A stretch of 64,000 nt of DNA from Desulfatibacillum sp. (GTDB taxonomy: Bacteria; Desulfobacterota; Desulfobacteria; Desulfobacterales; SpSt-501): NCBI GenBank assembly GCA_020725555.1, contig DYEU01000021.1:62001-126000 (forward strand). The letters are read 5' to 3'. Of this stretch, positions 17,623 through 26,070 are shown piece after piece (positions within the stretch are counted from its first letter, which is position 1; each line of letters begins with the position of its first letter). A program made the translations under genes and the position numbers. Under the pieces are notes generated by a model, which saw nothing but the letters and a program-made list of their open reading frames with translations, did not search any database and was not told the DNA's origin.

Positions 17623-18953
17623 GGGCGCACCTCCGCGATCAGCGCGTCGAGGTCCGCGCGCTCGTGGACCTCGGTGGCGCACAAGAGGTAGTGGTCGGAT
17701 AGCTCCGGGTACCAGCGCTCCAGGGGGAAGCCCGCCACGAGGCCGTTTTCGGCGAGGCGAAGGTAGCGCTCGCGGAACCCGGGCGGGAAGACGGCCGTGA
17801 ACTCGTTGAAGGTGGGCGCGGGGAAAGCGGGCCGCACGCCCTGCGCCGCCAGGCCCCGCTTCAGGTACTCGGCCTTGTCGCGGTTCAGCCGCGCCAGCTC
17901 CCTCAGGCCGCGTTTCCCCAGGCAGGCGAGGTAGGCGGCCGCGGCGAGGGCGCAGAGGCTGTTGTTGGTGCAGATGTTGGAGGTCGCCTTCTCGCGGCGG
18001 ATGTGCTGCTCGCGGGTGGAGAGGGTGAGGACGAAGCCGCGGCGGCCCTCGAGGTCGTGCGTTTCGCCGACCAGCCTCCCCGGCATCTGGCGCACGTGGG
18101 CGAGCCGCGCGGCGAACATCCCGAGGCCCGGTCCCCCGAAGGAGGGCGGGATCCCCAGGCTCTGGCCTTCGCCGCAGGCGATGTCCGCGCCGAGGCTGCC
18201 GGGGCTGGCGAAGAGCCCGAAGGCGAGCGGTTCGCTGAAGGCCGCGACACAGAGCGCCCCCCCTTCGTGGGCGCGCGCGGCGAAGGCGGCGAGCGGCTCG
18301 AGGCAGCCGAAGACGTTGGGCGACTGGACGGCCACGGCGGCGATCTGCCGTGCGTCCGCAAGCCGCGCCGGGTCGGTCGTCCCCTCCGGGCCGAAGTCGA
18401 GCTCGCGGCGCTCGATCCCCGCCGGGTCGAGGTAGGTGGCCGCAACCCGGCGGTAGAGGGGGTGCACGGCGCGGGAGATCGCGACCGCCCGCCGACCGGT
18501 GAGGCGGACCGCCATGAGCAGGGCCTCGGCGAGCGCCGAGGCGCCGTCGTACATCGAGGCGTTGGCCACCTCGAGGCCGAGCAGGCGCGCGGTGAGGGTC
18601 TGGTACTCGAAGATCGCCTGGAGCGTCCCCTGGCTCATCTCCGGCTGGTAGGGCGTGTAGGCGGTGACGAACTCCGAGCGCTGCGTCACGAAGCGCACCG
18701 CTTCGGGGATGAAATGGGGGTAGCTCCCGGCCCCCAGGAAGACCCGCGCCCGGCTCCAGGGGGTGACCCGCGCGGCGAGCCCGTCCATGTGCCGGTTGAG
18801 CTCCCACTCGCTCATCGGCCCCGGCAGCGTCATCGGCCGCGTGCGGCGGCATTCCGGCGGGATGACGTCGAAGAGCCGCTCGAGGTCGTCCACGCCGACC
18901 GCGGCGAGCATCGCGGCGGTCTCCTCCGGGGTGTGCGGCAGGTAGCGCATCAT
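17619..18953 (-). CDS. gcvPA: glycine dehydrogenase (decarboxylating) subunit 1
   Basis: A 444-residue N-terminal half of the split P protein. Family motifs include AYTPYQPEMSQGTLQAIFEYQT, MYDGASALAEA, and TSNICTNNSLCALAAAAYLA. It starts with two consecutive ATG codons (18953 and 18950). Forms a heterotetramer with the gcvPB product. It lies three bases after gcvH in an operon running AsnC-type regulator, gcvH, gcvPA, gcvPB, lipB, lipA, alr. Confidence 0.96.
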   Translation of the reverse strand: MMRYLPHTPEETAAMLAAVGVDDLERLFDVIPPECRRTRPMTLPGPMSEWELNRHMDGLAARVTPWSRARVFLGAGSYPHFIPEAVRFVTQRSEFVTAYTPYQPEMSQGTLQAIFEYQTLTARLLGLEVANASMYDGASALAEALLMAVRLTGRRAVAISRAVHPLYRRVAATYLDPAGIERRELDFGPEGTTDPARLADARQIAAVAVQSPNVFGCLEPLAAFAARAHEGGALCVAAFSEPLAFGLFASPGSLGADIACGEGQSLGIPPSFGGPGLGMFAARLAHVRQMPGRLVGETHDLEGRRGFVLTLSTREQHIRREKATSNICTNNSLCALAAAAYLACLGKRGLRELARLNRDKAEYLKRGLAAQGVRPAFPAPTFNEFTAVFPPGFRERYLRLAENGLVAGFPLERWYPELSDHYLLCATEVHERADLDALIAEVRP

Positions 18954-18956
18954 GGC

Positions 18957-19355
18957 TCAGCCTTTCAGCCGCTCGCGATAGTCGGCGGCGGCGAGCAGCC
19001 CCTCGAGCTCGGCGGGGGCGGAGGGTTCGACCCGGATCATCCAGCCCTCGCCGTAGGGGCTCTGGTTGACGAGTTCGGGCGAGGAGGAAAGGGCGGCGTT
19101 CACCTCGACCACGCGGCCGGAGAGGGGCATGTAGAGCTCGGAGACGGCCTTCACCGACTCGACACTCCCGAAGGCCGCCCCGCGGGCGAGGGTCTTGCCG
19201 GCCTCGGGGAGCTCGACGAAGACCACGTCGCCCAGCTGGTCCTGGGCGTAATCGGTGATGCCGATGCGCGCGATCCCCTCCTCGAGGCGCACCCACTCGT
19301 GGCTCTCGACGTAGCGCAGGTCTTCGGGAAAGGACAGTTCGCTCACGGGTTTCAT
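18957..19355 (-). CDS. gcvH: glycine cleavage system H protein
   Basis: A 132-residue lipoyl carrier. The lipoylation site is Lys69 in GSVESVKAVSEL, and the C-terminal NQSPYGEGWMIRV motif is present. It shuttles the aminomethyl group between P and T proteins and electrons to the L protein. T protein (gcvT) and L protein (lpd) are not coded in this window, so they must lie elsewhere for a complete system. Confidence 0.97.
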   Translation of the reverse strand: MKPVSELSFPEDLRYVESHEWVRLEEGIARIGITDYAQDQLGDVVFVELPEAGKTLARGAAFGSVESVKAVSELYMPLSGRVVEVNAALSSSPELVNQSPYGEGWMIRVEPSAPAELEGLLAAADYRERLKG

Positions 19356-19397
19356 GGCGGGCGTTCTCCTTCGGCGCGGCGCGGATCGGCGGCCCGT

Positions 19398-19841
19398 TCA
19401 GAGCGCGTAGGGGATCCGCAGGTTGAAGTTTTTGTAAATCACGAAGGTCTCGGTGGAAAGGACATCCCGGATGCGGGAGACCTCGCGGGTGAAGAACTCC
19501 AGAAGATCGAAACCGGGGCCGAGAAGGACCAGGAGAACGAGATCGAAGCGGCCGGTCACGACGCTCACGGCGACGACCCCTTTCAGGCGGCTGAACTCCT
19601 CGCCCTTCTTCACGAGGTCGGGGGTTTTGAGCTTCACCCCCACGAGGATGGCCCGGTGCCCCTCGAGGGTGTCGGGGTCGACGAGGCCGCTCACCGCGAG
19701 GACCCCCTCCTCGGCCATGCGCCGGATGCGGCCGCGCACGGTGTTCTCCGAGACCTCAAGTTGCGCGGCGATGGATTTGAACGAGCGCCGCCCCTCGCGC
19801 AGCAGGCGCAGGATGGCGAGGTTGACCCCGTCGAGGCGCAT
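19398..19841 (-). CDS. Lrp/AsnC family transcriptional regulator
   Basis: A 147-residue regulator with an N-terminal winged helix (LDGVNLAILRLLREG, then SFKSIAAQLEVSENTVRGRIRRM) and a C-terminal ligand-binding RAM domain. ATG 19841 is chosen over ATG 19850 and an upstream TTG because it puts LDxxxxxIL at residue 3, as usual in the family, and sits exactly at the start predicted from a TTGACA-18-TAATGG promoter. It heads the gcv operon and is divergent from the liv operon, so it may sense an amino acid such as glycine and control both; this is inference. Confidence 0.88.
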   Translation of the reverse strand: MRLDGVNLAILRLLREGRRSFKSIAAQLEVSENTVRGRIRRMAEEGVLAVSGLVDPDTLEGHRAILVGVKLKTPDLVKKGEEFSRLKGVVAVSVVTGRFDLVLLVLLGPGFDLLEFFTREVSRIRDVLSTETFVIYKNFNLRIPYAL

Positions 19842-19846
19842 GTTCT

Positions 19847-19876
19847 CCATTACACCGTTTTTGCGTTTCCTGTCAA
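19847..19876 (-). promoter_or_regulatory. promoter of the AsnC-gcv operon, possibly leaderless
   Basis: On the minus strand TTGACA (19876-19871) and TAATGG (19852-19847) are 18 bases apart. Five bases later comes ATG 19841, so the mRNA would begin at or next to the start codon. An AT-rich run just upstream (19880-19925) could act as an UP element or a regulator site. Confidence 0.5.
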
Positions 19877-19963
19877 CCAAAATGCCAAAATATTAGCGAA
19901 TCGATAAAAAAGTATGAGAAAAGTGCAAATTCCGAAACTATCCGGGGCACCCCGACCCAACCG

Positions 19964-19992
19964 TTGCATTTGCCCCGCACCCGTGCTACGGA
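19964..19992 (+). promoter_or_regulatory. weak candidate promoter of livK
   Basis: TTGCAT (19964-19969) and TACGGA (19987-19992) are 17 bases apart and lie 58 bases before the livK start. The -10 is a poor match, so activation by a regulator, for example the divergent AsnC-type protein, is plausible. Confidence 0.3.
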
Positions 19993-20050
19993 TCGCACCG
20001 TTCCGGTTTCGCCGCCCTTCCCCCATCGCCCCAAACGAAAGGAGGTCCCC

Positions 20051-21226
20051 ATGAAGAACGTCCGTTTCTTCGCCGTCCTCTTCGCCGTCCTCTGCCTCGC
20101 CGCCCTGCCCGCGGCCGGCCAGAAGACCCCCGTCCTCAAAATCGGCATCAACGCCGAGATCACCGGGGACATCCCCAAGGTGGGCGAGGCGACCAAGTAC
20201 GCCGCCCAGATGTATGTCGAAGACGTGAACAAGGCCGGCGGCATCGAGGTCGGCGGCAAGAAGTACCGCCTGGAGCTCGCGATCGAGGACAACGAGGCGA
20301 AGGCCGAGTCGGCCGCCAAGGCCGCCACCAAGCTGATCACCGTCGACGAGGTGATCGCCATCGTCGGCCCCCAGGCCTCCAAGCAGGCGGTGCCGGCCGG
20401 CGAGGTCTGCAACAACTACAAGACCCCCATGATCTCCGGCTGGTCGACCAACCCCAACACCACCAAGGACCGGCCCTACGTCTTCCGCGCCTGCTTCCTC
20501 GACGATTTCCAGGGCCCGGCCCTCTCCATCTTCGCCTCCCAGGAATACAAGTTCACCAAGGCCGCCGTGCTCTACGACGTGGCGAGCGACTACCCCAAGG
20601 GGATCGCCGAGTTCTTCAAGAAGGACTGGGAAAAGCGCAACGGCCCCGGCTCGGTCGTGGCCTACGAGAGCTTCACCACCAAGGACACCGATTTCAGCTC
20701 GCAGCTCACCAAGATCATCAACTCCGGCGCCGACTTCCTCTTCACCCCGCAGTACTATAACGAGGTGCCCCTGATCGTGCAGCAGGCCAAGCAGCTCGGC
20801 TGGAAGAAGCCGATCCTCGGCAGCGACAGCTGGGCCTCCGACGAGCTCGTCAAGCTCTGCGGCAAGGACTGCTTCGGCCACTTCTTCGTCTCGCACTACG
20901 CCTCGGCCGGCGCCAAGGGCGCCACCAAGGAGTTCATCGACCGCTACAAGGCGAAGTACGGCTCGATCCCCGACGACGTCGCCGCCCTCACCTGGGATGC
21001 AATCGGGCTCATCGGCGCCGCCATCCGCAACGCGGGGAAACTCACCGGCGACATCAAGAAGGACCGCGAGGCGGTGCGCAACGCGCTCGCCAAGACCAAG
21101 GACTACCCCGGCATCACGGGCACGATCAGCTTCCCGCCCGGCTCCGGGGACCCCATCAAGTGCGCGAACATCGTGAAGATCAACGACAAGGGCGAGTTCG
21201 AGTTCTACAAGTCCGTCTGCCCGTGA
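20051..21226 (+). CDS. livK: branched-chain amino acid ABC transporter, substrate-binding protein
   Basis: A 391-residue periplasmic binding protein of the Leu/Ile/Val family. A signal peptide covers about residues 1-23 (ends PAAGQ, with no lipobox cysteine). The type I binding fold follows, with VLKIGINAEITGDIPKVG at the start of the mature domain and GPQASKQAVPAGEV. A strong AAAGGAGGT ribosome site precedes the ATG. First gene of a complete importer (SBP, two permeases, two ATPases). The exact ligand is unknown; members bind branched-chain or other amino acids, amides or urea. Confidence 0.92.
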   Translation: MKNVRFFAVLFAVLCLAALPAAGQKTPVLKIGINAEITGDIPKVGEATKYAAQMYVEDVNKAGGIEVGGKKYRLELAIEDNEAKAESAAKAATKLITVDEVIAIVGPQASKQAVPAGEVCNNYKTPMISGWSTNPNTTKDRPYVFRACFLDDFQGPALSIFASQEYKFTKAAVLYDVASDYPKGIAEFFKKDWEKRNGPGSVVAYESFTTKDTDFSSQLTKIINSGADFLFTPQYYNEVPLIVQQAKQLGWKKPILGSDSWASDELVKLCGKDCFGHFFVSHYASAGAKGATKEFIDRYKAKYGSIPDDVAALTWDAIGLIGAAIRNAGKLTGDIKKDREAVRNALAKTKDYPGITGTISFPPGSGDPIKCANIVKINDKGEFEFYKSVCP

Positions 21227-21250
21227 GGCCTGCAAACCGATCGCCGTTGC

Positions 21251-21290
21251 GGCCGGCCCCTCTCCGGCGGAACCCGGAAGGGGGCCGGCC
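21251..21290 (+). terminator. stem-loop between livK and livH
   Basis: A perfect 10-base inverted repeat GGCCGGCCCC / GGGGCCGGCC with a 20-base loop, not followed by a T run. Such hairpins after a binding-protein gene usually protect the upstream mRNA or partly stop transcription, giving more binding protein than permease. Confidence 0.6.
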
Positions 21291-21326
21291 CCCCGGCCCG
21301 GAGGAAACCGGCCGGACCCTACGCCG

Positions 21327-22250
21327 ATGACCGTCTTCCTGCAGAACCTGGTGAACGCGCTGCAGTGGGGGAGCTTCTATGCCCTGATCGCGATCGGCTA
21401 CTCCATGGTCTACAGCATCCTCATGCTCTTCAACTTCGCCCATGGGGATGTCTTCATGACCGGGGCCTACATCGGCTGCGGTATCGCCCTGCTGCTCGTC
21501 GGCCTCGGCAGCGCGGGGATCCTCGTCCTGCCGGGGTGGCTGGTCCTGGTGCTGACGCTTCTGCTGGCGATGGTCGTCACCGCCTGCCTGGGGATGTTCA
21601 TCGAGCGCGTGGGCTACCGCCCGCTCCGGGACGCCCCGCGCGCCTCGGCCGCGATCACGGGGCTGATGATCGGGATCATCCTCGAGACCGGGAACCTGAT
21701 TCTTCTCGGCGCACAGCGGGTCAAGTTCCCGGCGCTCATCCAGCCCGTGACCTACGAGCTGGGCGGGGTCTTCGTCACCAACCAGAAGATCATGATCGTC
21801 ATCGTGGCCCTGGGCCTCGCGCTCGCCCTGCACCAGTTCATCCGCCGCACGCGCTGGGGCATGGCCATGCGGGCCATGGCCTTCGACTACGCCGTCGTCC
21901 CCCTGATGGGCGTGCCGATCAACCGCATCGCGGCCCTGACCTTCGCCCTGGGCTCGGGGCTCGCCGCCGCGGCGGGCATCCTCTTCGGCATGGCCTACCC
22001 GGTCCTCGACCCCTACATGGGAATCGTCTTCGGCTGGAAATCCTTCGTGGCCGCGATCCTCGGGGGCCGGGGCTCGATCCTGGGGGCCACCCTGGCGGGC
22101 TTTCTGCTCGGGTTCATCGAGATTTTCGTGGCGATGGTCTTCCCCTCGACGCTCAGGGATTTCATCGCCTATTCGATCATCCTGCTGATCCTCGTTTTCC
22201 GCCCCTACGGGCTCTTCGGGGAGCCGTATTCCGTGCGCCTGCGCCTATGA
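21327..22250 (+). CDS. livH: branched-chain amino acid ABC transporter permease LivH
   Basis: A 307-residue permease with about eight hydrophobic segments. Family motifs include GSFYALIAIGYSMVYSILMLFNFAHGD at the N-terminus (in part), the EAA-like loop AVVPLMGVPINRIAALTFALG, and a C-terminus FRPYGLFGEP. It forms the membrane channel with LivM. The gene follows the livK hairpin. Confidence 0.93.
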   Translation: MTVFLQNLVNALQWGSFYALIAIGYSMVYSILMLFNFAHGDVFMTGAYIGCGIALLLVGLGSAGILVLPGWLVLVLTLLLAMVVTACLGMFIERVGYRPLRDAPRASAAITGLMIGIILETGNLILLGAQRVKFPALIQPVTYELGGVFVTNQKIMIVIVALGLALALHQFIRRTRWGMAMRAMAFDYAVVPLMGVPINRIAALTFALGSGLAAAAGILFGMAYPVLDPYMGIVFGWKSFVAAILGGRGSILGATLAGFLLGFIEIFVAMVFPSTLRDFIAYSIILLILVFRPYGLFGEPYSVRLRL

Positions 22251-22278
22251 GGCGGACGGCTGCGGCAGGGAACCGGCC

Positions 22279-23601
22279 ATGAACCGACGAAACGGCGGCA
22301 CCGACGGAGGAATCCGCGCCCGGGCGGCCGCGCGGCTGACCCGAGGGATCCCGCTGCTCGCCTGGCTCCTGGGGGCGCTGCTCGCCGCGATCCTCGAGTC
22401 CTGGTTCGGCCGCGAGCTCGCCGACCTGCTGGACCTCCCGCGGGTCCCGGTCCTCTTCGGCTTCGAGTACGCGCTGAACAAGCCGCAGCTCATCCCGGCG
22501 ACCCTCGCCTTTCTCCTCCTGGTCTACGGGGTCCCCCTCGTTCTCGGGGCGAGGCTCCTGCGCGCGCCGGCGAACGCAATCGCGCGCGCGCTCGCCGACC
22601 GCGCCCCGGCGGTTTCGGTCCTCGTCCACCTCGCCCTCGTCTACGCCGTGCTCCATCTCTGGACCGACCTGAGCGACTACCGGCTGATCGTGGTCAAGAT
22701 CACGCTGATCGCCGTCATGCTGACCCTCAGCCTGAACGTCGTCAACGGTTACATGGGCGAGTTCTCCTGCTCGCACCCGGGCTTCATGGCGCTCGGCGCC
22801 TACGCGGGCTCGCTCGTCACGATCGTGGGGTTCACCAAGAGCCAGATGTTCGGCCCCCCGTTGTTGCCGCCGGCGCTCGGGCCCTACCTCTTCCCGCTGG
22901 CGCTCGTGATCGGCGGGGCGGTCGCGGCCGTCGGCGCCCTCGCCGTGGCGATCCCCTCCTTCCGCACCCGGGGCGACTACCTCGCCATCATCTCGCTCGC
23001 CTTCACCTTCATCGTGAAGAGCCTGATCGAGAACCTCGAGGCGGTCGGGGGGCCCCGCGGCCTGCGGGGCCAGCCCGACTGGGCGAACCTCCCCGTCGTC
23101 TTCGCCTGCACCGTCCTCTGCGTGGGGGTGATCAACCAGTTCGTGCGCTCGATTTACGGGCTTGCGCTGAACGCCGTGCGCGACAACGAGATGGCGGCCG
23201 AGGCGATGACGATCAACACGCGGCGCACCAAGATGATCGCCTTTCTCTTCGCCGCCTTCTGGGCCGGGGTCGCGGGGGTGCTCTTCGCCCACGTGCTGCG
23301 CTACGTCAACCCCGGGACCTTCGGCCTGCAGCAGCTCGCCGAGGTGCTCGCCATGATGTACTTCGGGGGCTTGAACTCGGTGGTGGGCTCGATCGTCGGC
23401 GCGGTGAGCATCAACCTCGTCAGCGAGATGCTCCGGCCGCTTGAGATCTGGAAATGGGTCTTCATCCCGCTGCTGCTCATCCTCGTCATGATTTTCCGGC
23501 CGACGGGGCTGATCGCCTTCCGCGAGTTCGACCCGCTCGCCCTGGTCCGGCCGCGCGACGGGGGCGGGGGGCGCGGGACCCCGCGGGGGGAGGGGAGATG
23601 A
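22279..23601 (+). CDS. livM: branched-chain amino acid ABC transporter permease LivM
   Basis: A 440-residue permease, longer than typical LivM (about 310-360) because of about 110 extra N-terminal residues with additional hydrophobic segments before the conserved core. The core starts with LSLNVVNGYMGEFSCSHPGFMALGAYAG and contains RGDYLAIISLAF and a FGLQQLAEVLAMMYFGG region. The last codon overlaps the livG ATG (ATGA). Confidence 0.93.
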   Translation: MNRRNGGTDGGIRARAAARLTRGIPLLAWLLGALLAAILESWFGRELADLLDLPRVPVLFGFEYALNKPQLIPATLAFLLLVYGVPLVLGARLLRAPANAIARALADRAPAVSVLVHLALVYAVLHLWTDLSDYRLIVVKITLIAVMLTLSLNVVNGYMGEFSCSHPGFMALGAYAGSLVTIVGFTKSQMFGPPLLPPALGPYLFPLALVIGGAVAAVGALAVAIPSFRTRGDYLAIISLAFTFIVKSLIENLEAVGGPRGLRGQPDWANLPVVFACTVLCVGVINQFVRSIYGLALNAVRDNEMAAEAMTINTRRTKMIAFLFAAFWAGVAGVLFAHVLRYVNPGTFGLQQLAEVLAMMYFGGLNSVVGSIVGAVSINLVSEMLRPLEIWKWVFIPLLLILVMIFRPTGLIAFREFDPLALVRPRDGGGGRGTPRGEGR

Positions 23602-24371
23602 CCGCGCTGCTCCGGGTTGAGCACCTCTCGCACGCCTTCGGCGGGCTGAAGGCGGTCTCGGACTACCGGCTTGAGCTGTCCCCCGGCGAGATTCGCGGCC
23701 TGATCGGCCCGAACGGGGCGGGCAAGACCACGGTCTTCAACCTGATCACCGGCATCTACCGGCCCGACGAGGGCCGGGTCCTGCTCGAGGGCAAAGACCT
23801 CGTGGGGCTCGCCCCTTACGAGATCGCCGCCCGCGGCCTGGGCCGCACCTTCCAGAACATGCTCCTGTGGCGCCACATGACCGTCCTCGAGCACGTCAAG
23901 GTGGCGCGGTGGTCCAAGGTGCGCTACGGACTCGGGGGGGCTTTTTTCGGCACGGCCGCCCGGCGCCGCGAGGAGGCCGAGCACGAGGCCGCGGCCCGGA
24001 AGTGCCTGGCCTTTTTCGGCATCGAGGATCTCGCCCCGCAGGTGATCGCCAACCTCCCCTACGGCGCCCAGCGCAAGGTCGAGATGGCCCGCGCGCTCGC
24101 CACCGAGCCGCGCATCCTCTTTCTCGACGAGCCGACCGCCGGCATGAACCCCGAGGAACTCGCCCAGATGATGACCATGATCCGCCGCCTGCGCGACGAG
24201 CTGGGCCTGGGGATTTTCCTGATCGAGCACCGGCTGCGGGTCGTGATGGAGCTCTGCCGGCGCGTGCAGGCGCTCGTCTTCGGCGAGGTGATCGCCGAGG
24301 GGACCCCCGAGGAGATCCGCAACCACCCCCGCGTGATCGAGGCCTACCTCGGCAAGGAGATCGTGGCATGA
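23598..24371 (+). CDS. livG: branched-chain amino acid ABC transporter ATPase LivG
   Basis: A 257-residue ATPase with Walker [10 protein letters not shown] at 37-45, the LivG-type insertion with [17 protein letters not shown], signature [15 protein letters not shown] (the usual Gln-rich variant of LSGGQ in LivG) and Walker [14 protein letters not shown]. Translationally coupled on both sides by ATGA overlaps. Confidence 0.94.
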   Translation: MTALLRVEHLSHAFGGLKAVSDYRLELSPGEIRGLIGPNGAGKTTVFNLITGIYRPDEGRVLLEGKDLVGLAPYEIAARGLGRTFQNMLLWRHMTVLEHVKVARWSKVRYGLGGAFFGTAARRREEAEHEAAARKCLAFFGIEDLAPQVIANLPYGAQRKVEMARALATEPRILFLDEPTAGMNPEELAQMMTMIRRLRDELGLGIFLIEHRLRVVMELCRRVQALVFGEVIAEGTPEEIRNHPRVIEAYLGKEIVA

Positions 24372-25084
24372 GCCTGCTCGCGGTCGAGAACCTGAGCGTC
24401 TCCTACGACCGGATCCGGGCCCTCCACGGGATCTCCTTCACCGTCGAGGAGGGCGAGATCGTCTGCATCATCGGGGCGAACGGGGCGGGGAAGAGCACGA
24501 CCCTGCGGGCCGTCTCGCGCCTGGTCAAGGCCGAGCCCGGCTCCCGGCTGCGCTTCGCGGACAAGGACCTCCTCGCCTACGGGCCGGACCGGGTCGTGAG
24601 CGAGCTTGGCATCTCGCACGTGCCCGAGGGGCGGCGGCTCTTCGAGAACCTGACCGTGCTCGAGAACCTGCGGCTGGCGACCTTCGCCCGCCGCGACACG
24701 GAGCGGATCGAGGCCGATCTGCGGCGCATGTTCCGGCTCTTTCCGCGTCTGGAGGAGCGGCGCAACCAGAAGGCGGGCACGATGAGCGGGGGCGAGCAGC
24801 AGATGCTCGCGGTCGCGCGCGCCTACATGAGCGGCCGGCGCCTGATGCTTCTCGACGAGCCCTCCATGGGGCTTGCGCCGCTGCTGATGATGAGCCTCTT
24901 CGATGCGCTCCGCGAGCTGAACGCCGAGGGGACGACGATTCTCCTCGTCGAGCAGAACGCGCGCCTGGCCCTCCAGTTCGCGCGCCGCGGCTACGTGATG
25001 GAAAACGGGCGCCTCGTCCTCGCCGGCGAGGCCCGCGGGCTGCTCGAGAACCCCGAGGTGCGCCGCGCCTACTTGGGCGGCTGA
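24368..25084 (+). CDS. livF: branched-chain amino acid ABC transporter ATPase LivF
   Basis: A 238-residue ATPase with Walker A GANGAGKST at 36-44, HVPEGRRLFENLTVLENL, signature MSGGEQQMLAVARA and Walker B LMLLDEPSMGLAP. Completes the importer. Its 3' end overlaps the convergent DUF4340 gene by 16 bases, so there is no room for a separate terminator. Confidence 0.94.
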   Translation: MSLLAVENLSVSYDRIRALHGISFTVEEGEIVCIIGANGAGKSTTLRAVSRLVKAEPGSRLRFADKDLLAYGPDRVVSELGISHVPEGRRLFENLTVLENLRLATFARRDTERIEADLRRMFRLFPRLEERRNQKAGTMSGGEQQMLAVARAYMSGRRLMLLDEPSMGLAPLLMMSLFDALRELNAEGTTILLVEQNARLALQFARRGYVMENGRLVLAGEARGLLENPEVRRAYLGG

Positions 25085-26070
25085 GCCCCCGCCTGCGCCT
25101 TCCCCTTCCTCGCCCCCGGCCCATCCTGCGCCGCCGACTTCGCCTCCGGGTTCGTCTCCGCGAGCAGCTCCGAGGGGTCCTTGCGGATGCGTTTTTCCTG
25201 GTCGGCGGAGAGGACGAAGGCGAACTCGCTTCCGCTCGACCAGCCGGGGGAAGGCTCCCCGGGCCGCGGCGGCGCGAAGAGCTCAAGGCGCCGCTCCCCC
25301 GCCTCCGTGCGGAAGGTCACCCGGAAGGAGGGCTCCCCCAGCGCATCCCGGCCGCGGTCGTCGAGAAAGCCCTGGCATTCGAGGTCGACGAACTCGGCGA
25401 GCCAGAGGTCCACCTCGGCCGTCTTGACCGGCCGGCCGTCGGCGCTTTGCCAGCCGGCGGGGGCGCCTTCCCGTTGCGGCGGGGCGGGGGTGAGTGCGAG
25501 GCGTCGGCCCCCCGCCTCGAGCAGGATCTCGCGGATCTCCCCGCGCCGCACGGAAAGGACCGTGCGGCTGCGCACCTCGTCGAGCGCCGACTCGAAGCGG
25601 AAGCGGAAGTTCTCCGTCGCGTGGTAGACCCGGCCGTCGCCGGGCAGGCGGACGAAGGTGTGCCGGAAGCTCGGGGCGGGTTTTCCCACCTCGAGGTCGC
25701 GCACGGGCCGCTCCCCGGCGAAGGCCCGCACCCGCAGGCGGCGGGCTTCGTCGAGGTCGTAGCGGCCGAGCTCGCCGGATTCGGCGGCAAGCGCCGTCAG
25801 CCGCGTTGCGGCGAGCGCTTCGAGCATCTCGCGCATGCGGCCGGGATCGGCGGGGTGCTGTTTCTCCACGGTGAGCCAGCGGTCGTCGCGGCGGACGAGA
25901 ACCTGGCGTTTGCCCAGGCCCTCGATCTCGATGCGCGTGATCTCCGGCGGCGCGACGGCCGGGAGCTCCGGCAGTTCGTAGTGGGTGCGGTCCGTTCCGC
26001 GGCGGGCGAGGTAGACGGCGAGCACGGCGATGAGGATCGCGAGAATGAGGAGTTCCTTGCGGATCTTCAT
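25069..26070 (-). CDS. DUF4340 domain protein, membrane-anchored
   Basis: A 333-residue protein with one N-terminal membrane segment (residues about 6-22, ELLILAILIAVLAVYLA) and a large periplasmic DUF4340 domain (ITRIEIEGLGKRQVLVRRDDRWLTVEK, then VRDLEVGKPAPSFRHTFVRLPGDGRVY). The C-terminal 40 residues are Lys/Ala/Pro-rich and low-complexity. DUF4340 genes regularly follow GldG-like genes, as here with a four-base overlap. It is likely an accessory of the ABC complex; function unknown. Confidence 0.82.
   Translation of the reverse strand: MKIRKELLILAILIAVLAVYLARRGTDRTHYELPELPAVAPPEITRIEIEGLGKRQVLVRRDDRWLTVEKQHPADPGRMREMLEALAATRLTALAAESGELGRYDLDEARRLRVRAFAGERPVRDLEVGKPAPSFRHTFVRLPGDGRVYHATENFRFRFESALDEVRSRTVLSVRRGEIREILLEAGGRRLALTPAPPQREGAPAGWQSADGRPVKTAEVDLWLAEFVDLECQGFLDDRGRDALGEPSFRVTFRTEAGERRLELFAPPRPGEPSPGWSSGSEFAFVLSADQEKRIRKDPSELLAETNPEAKSAAQDGPGARKGKAQAGAQPPK

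Noticed and set aside
19356..19397. Glycine riboswitch upstream of gcvH
   Set aside because: Only 42 bases separate the regulator gene from gcvH, too little for a glycine aptamer, and the upstream gap has no matching motif.
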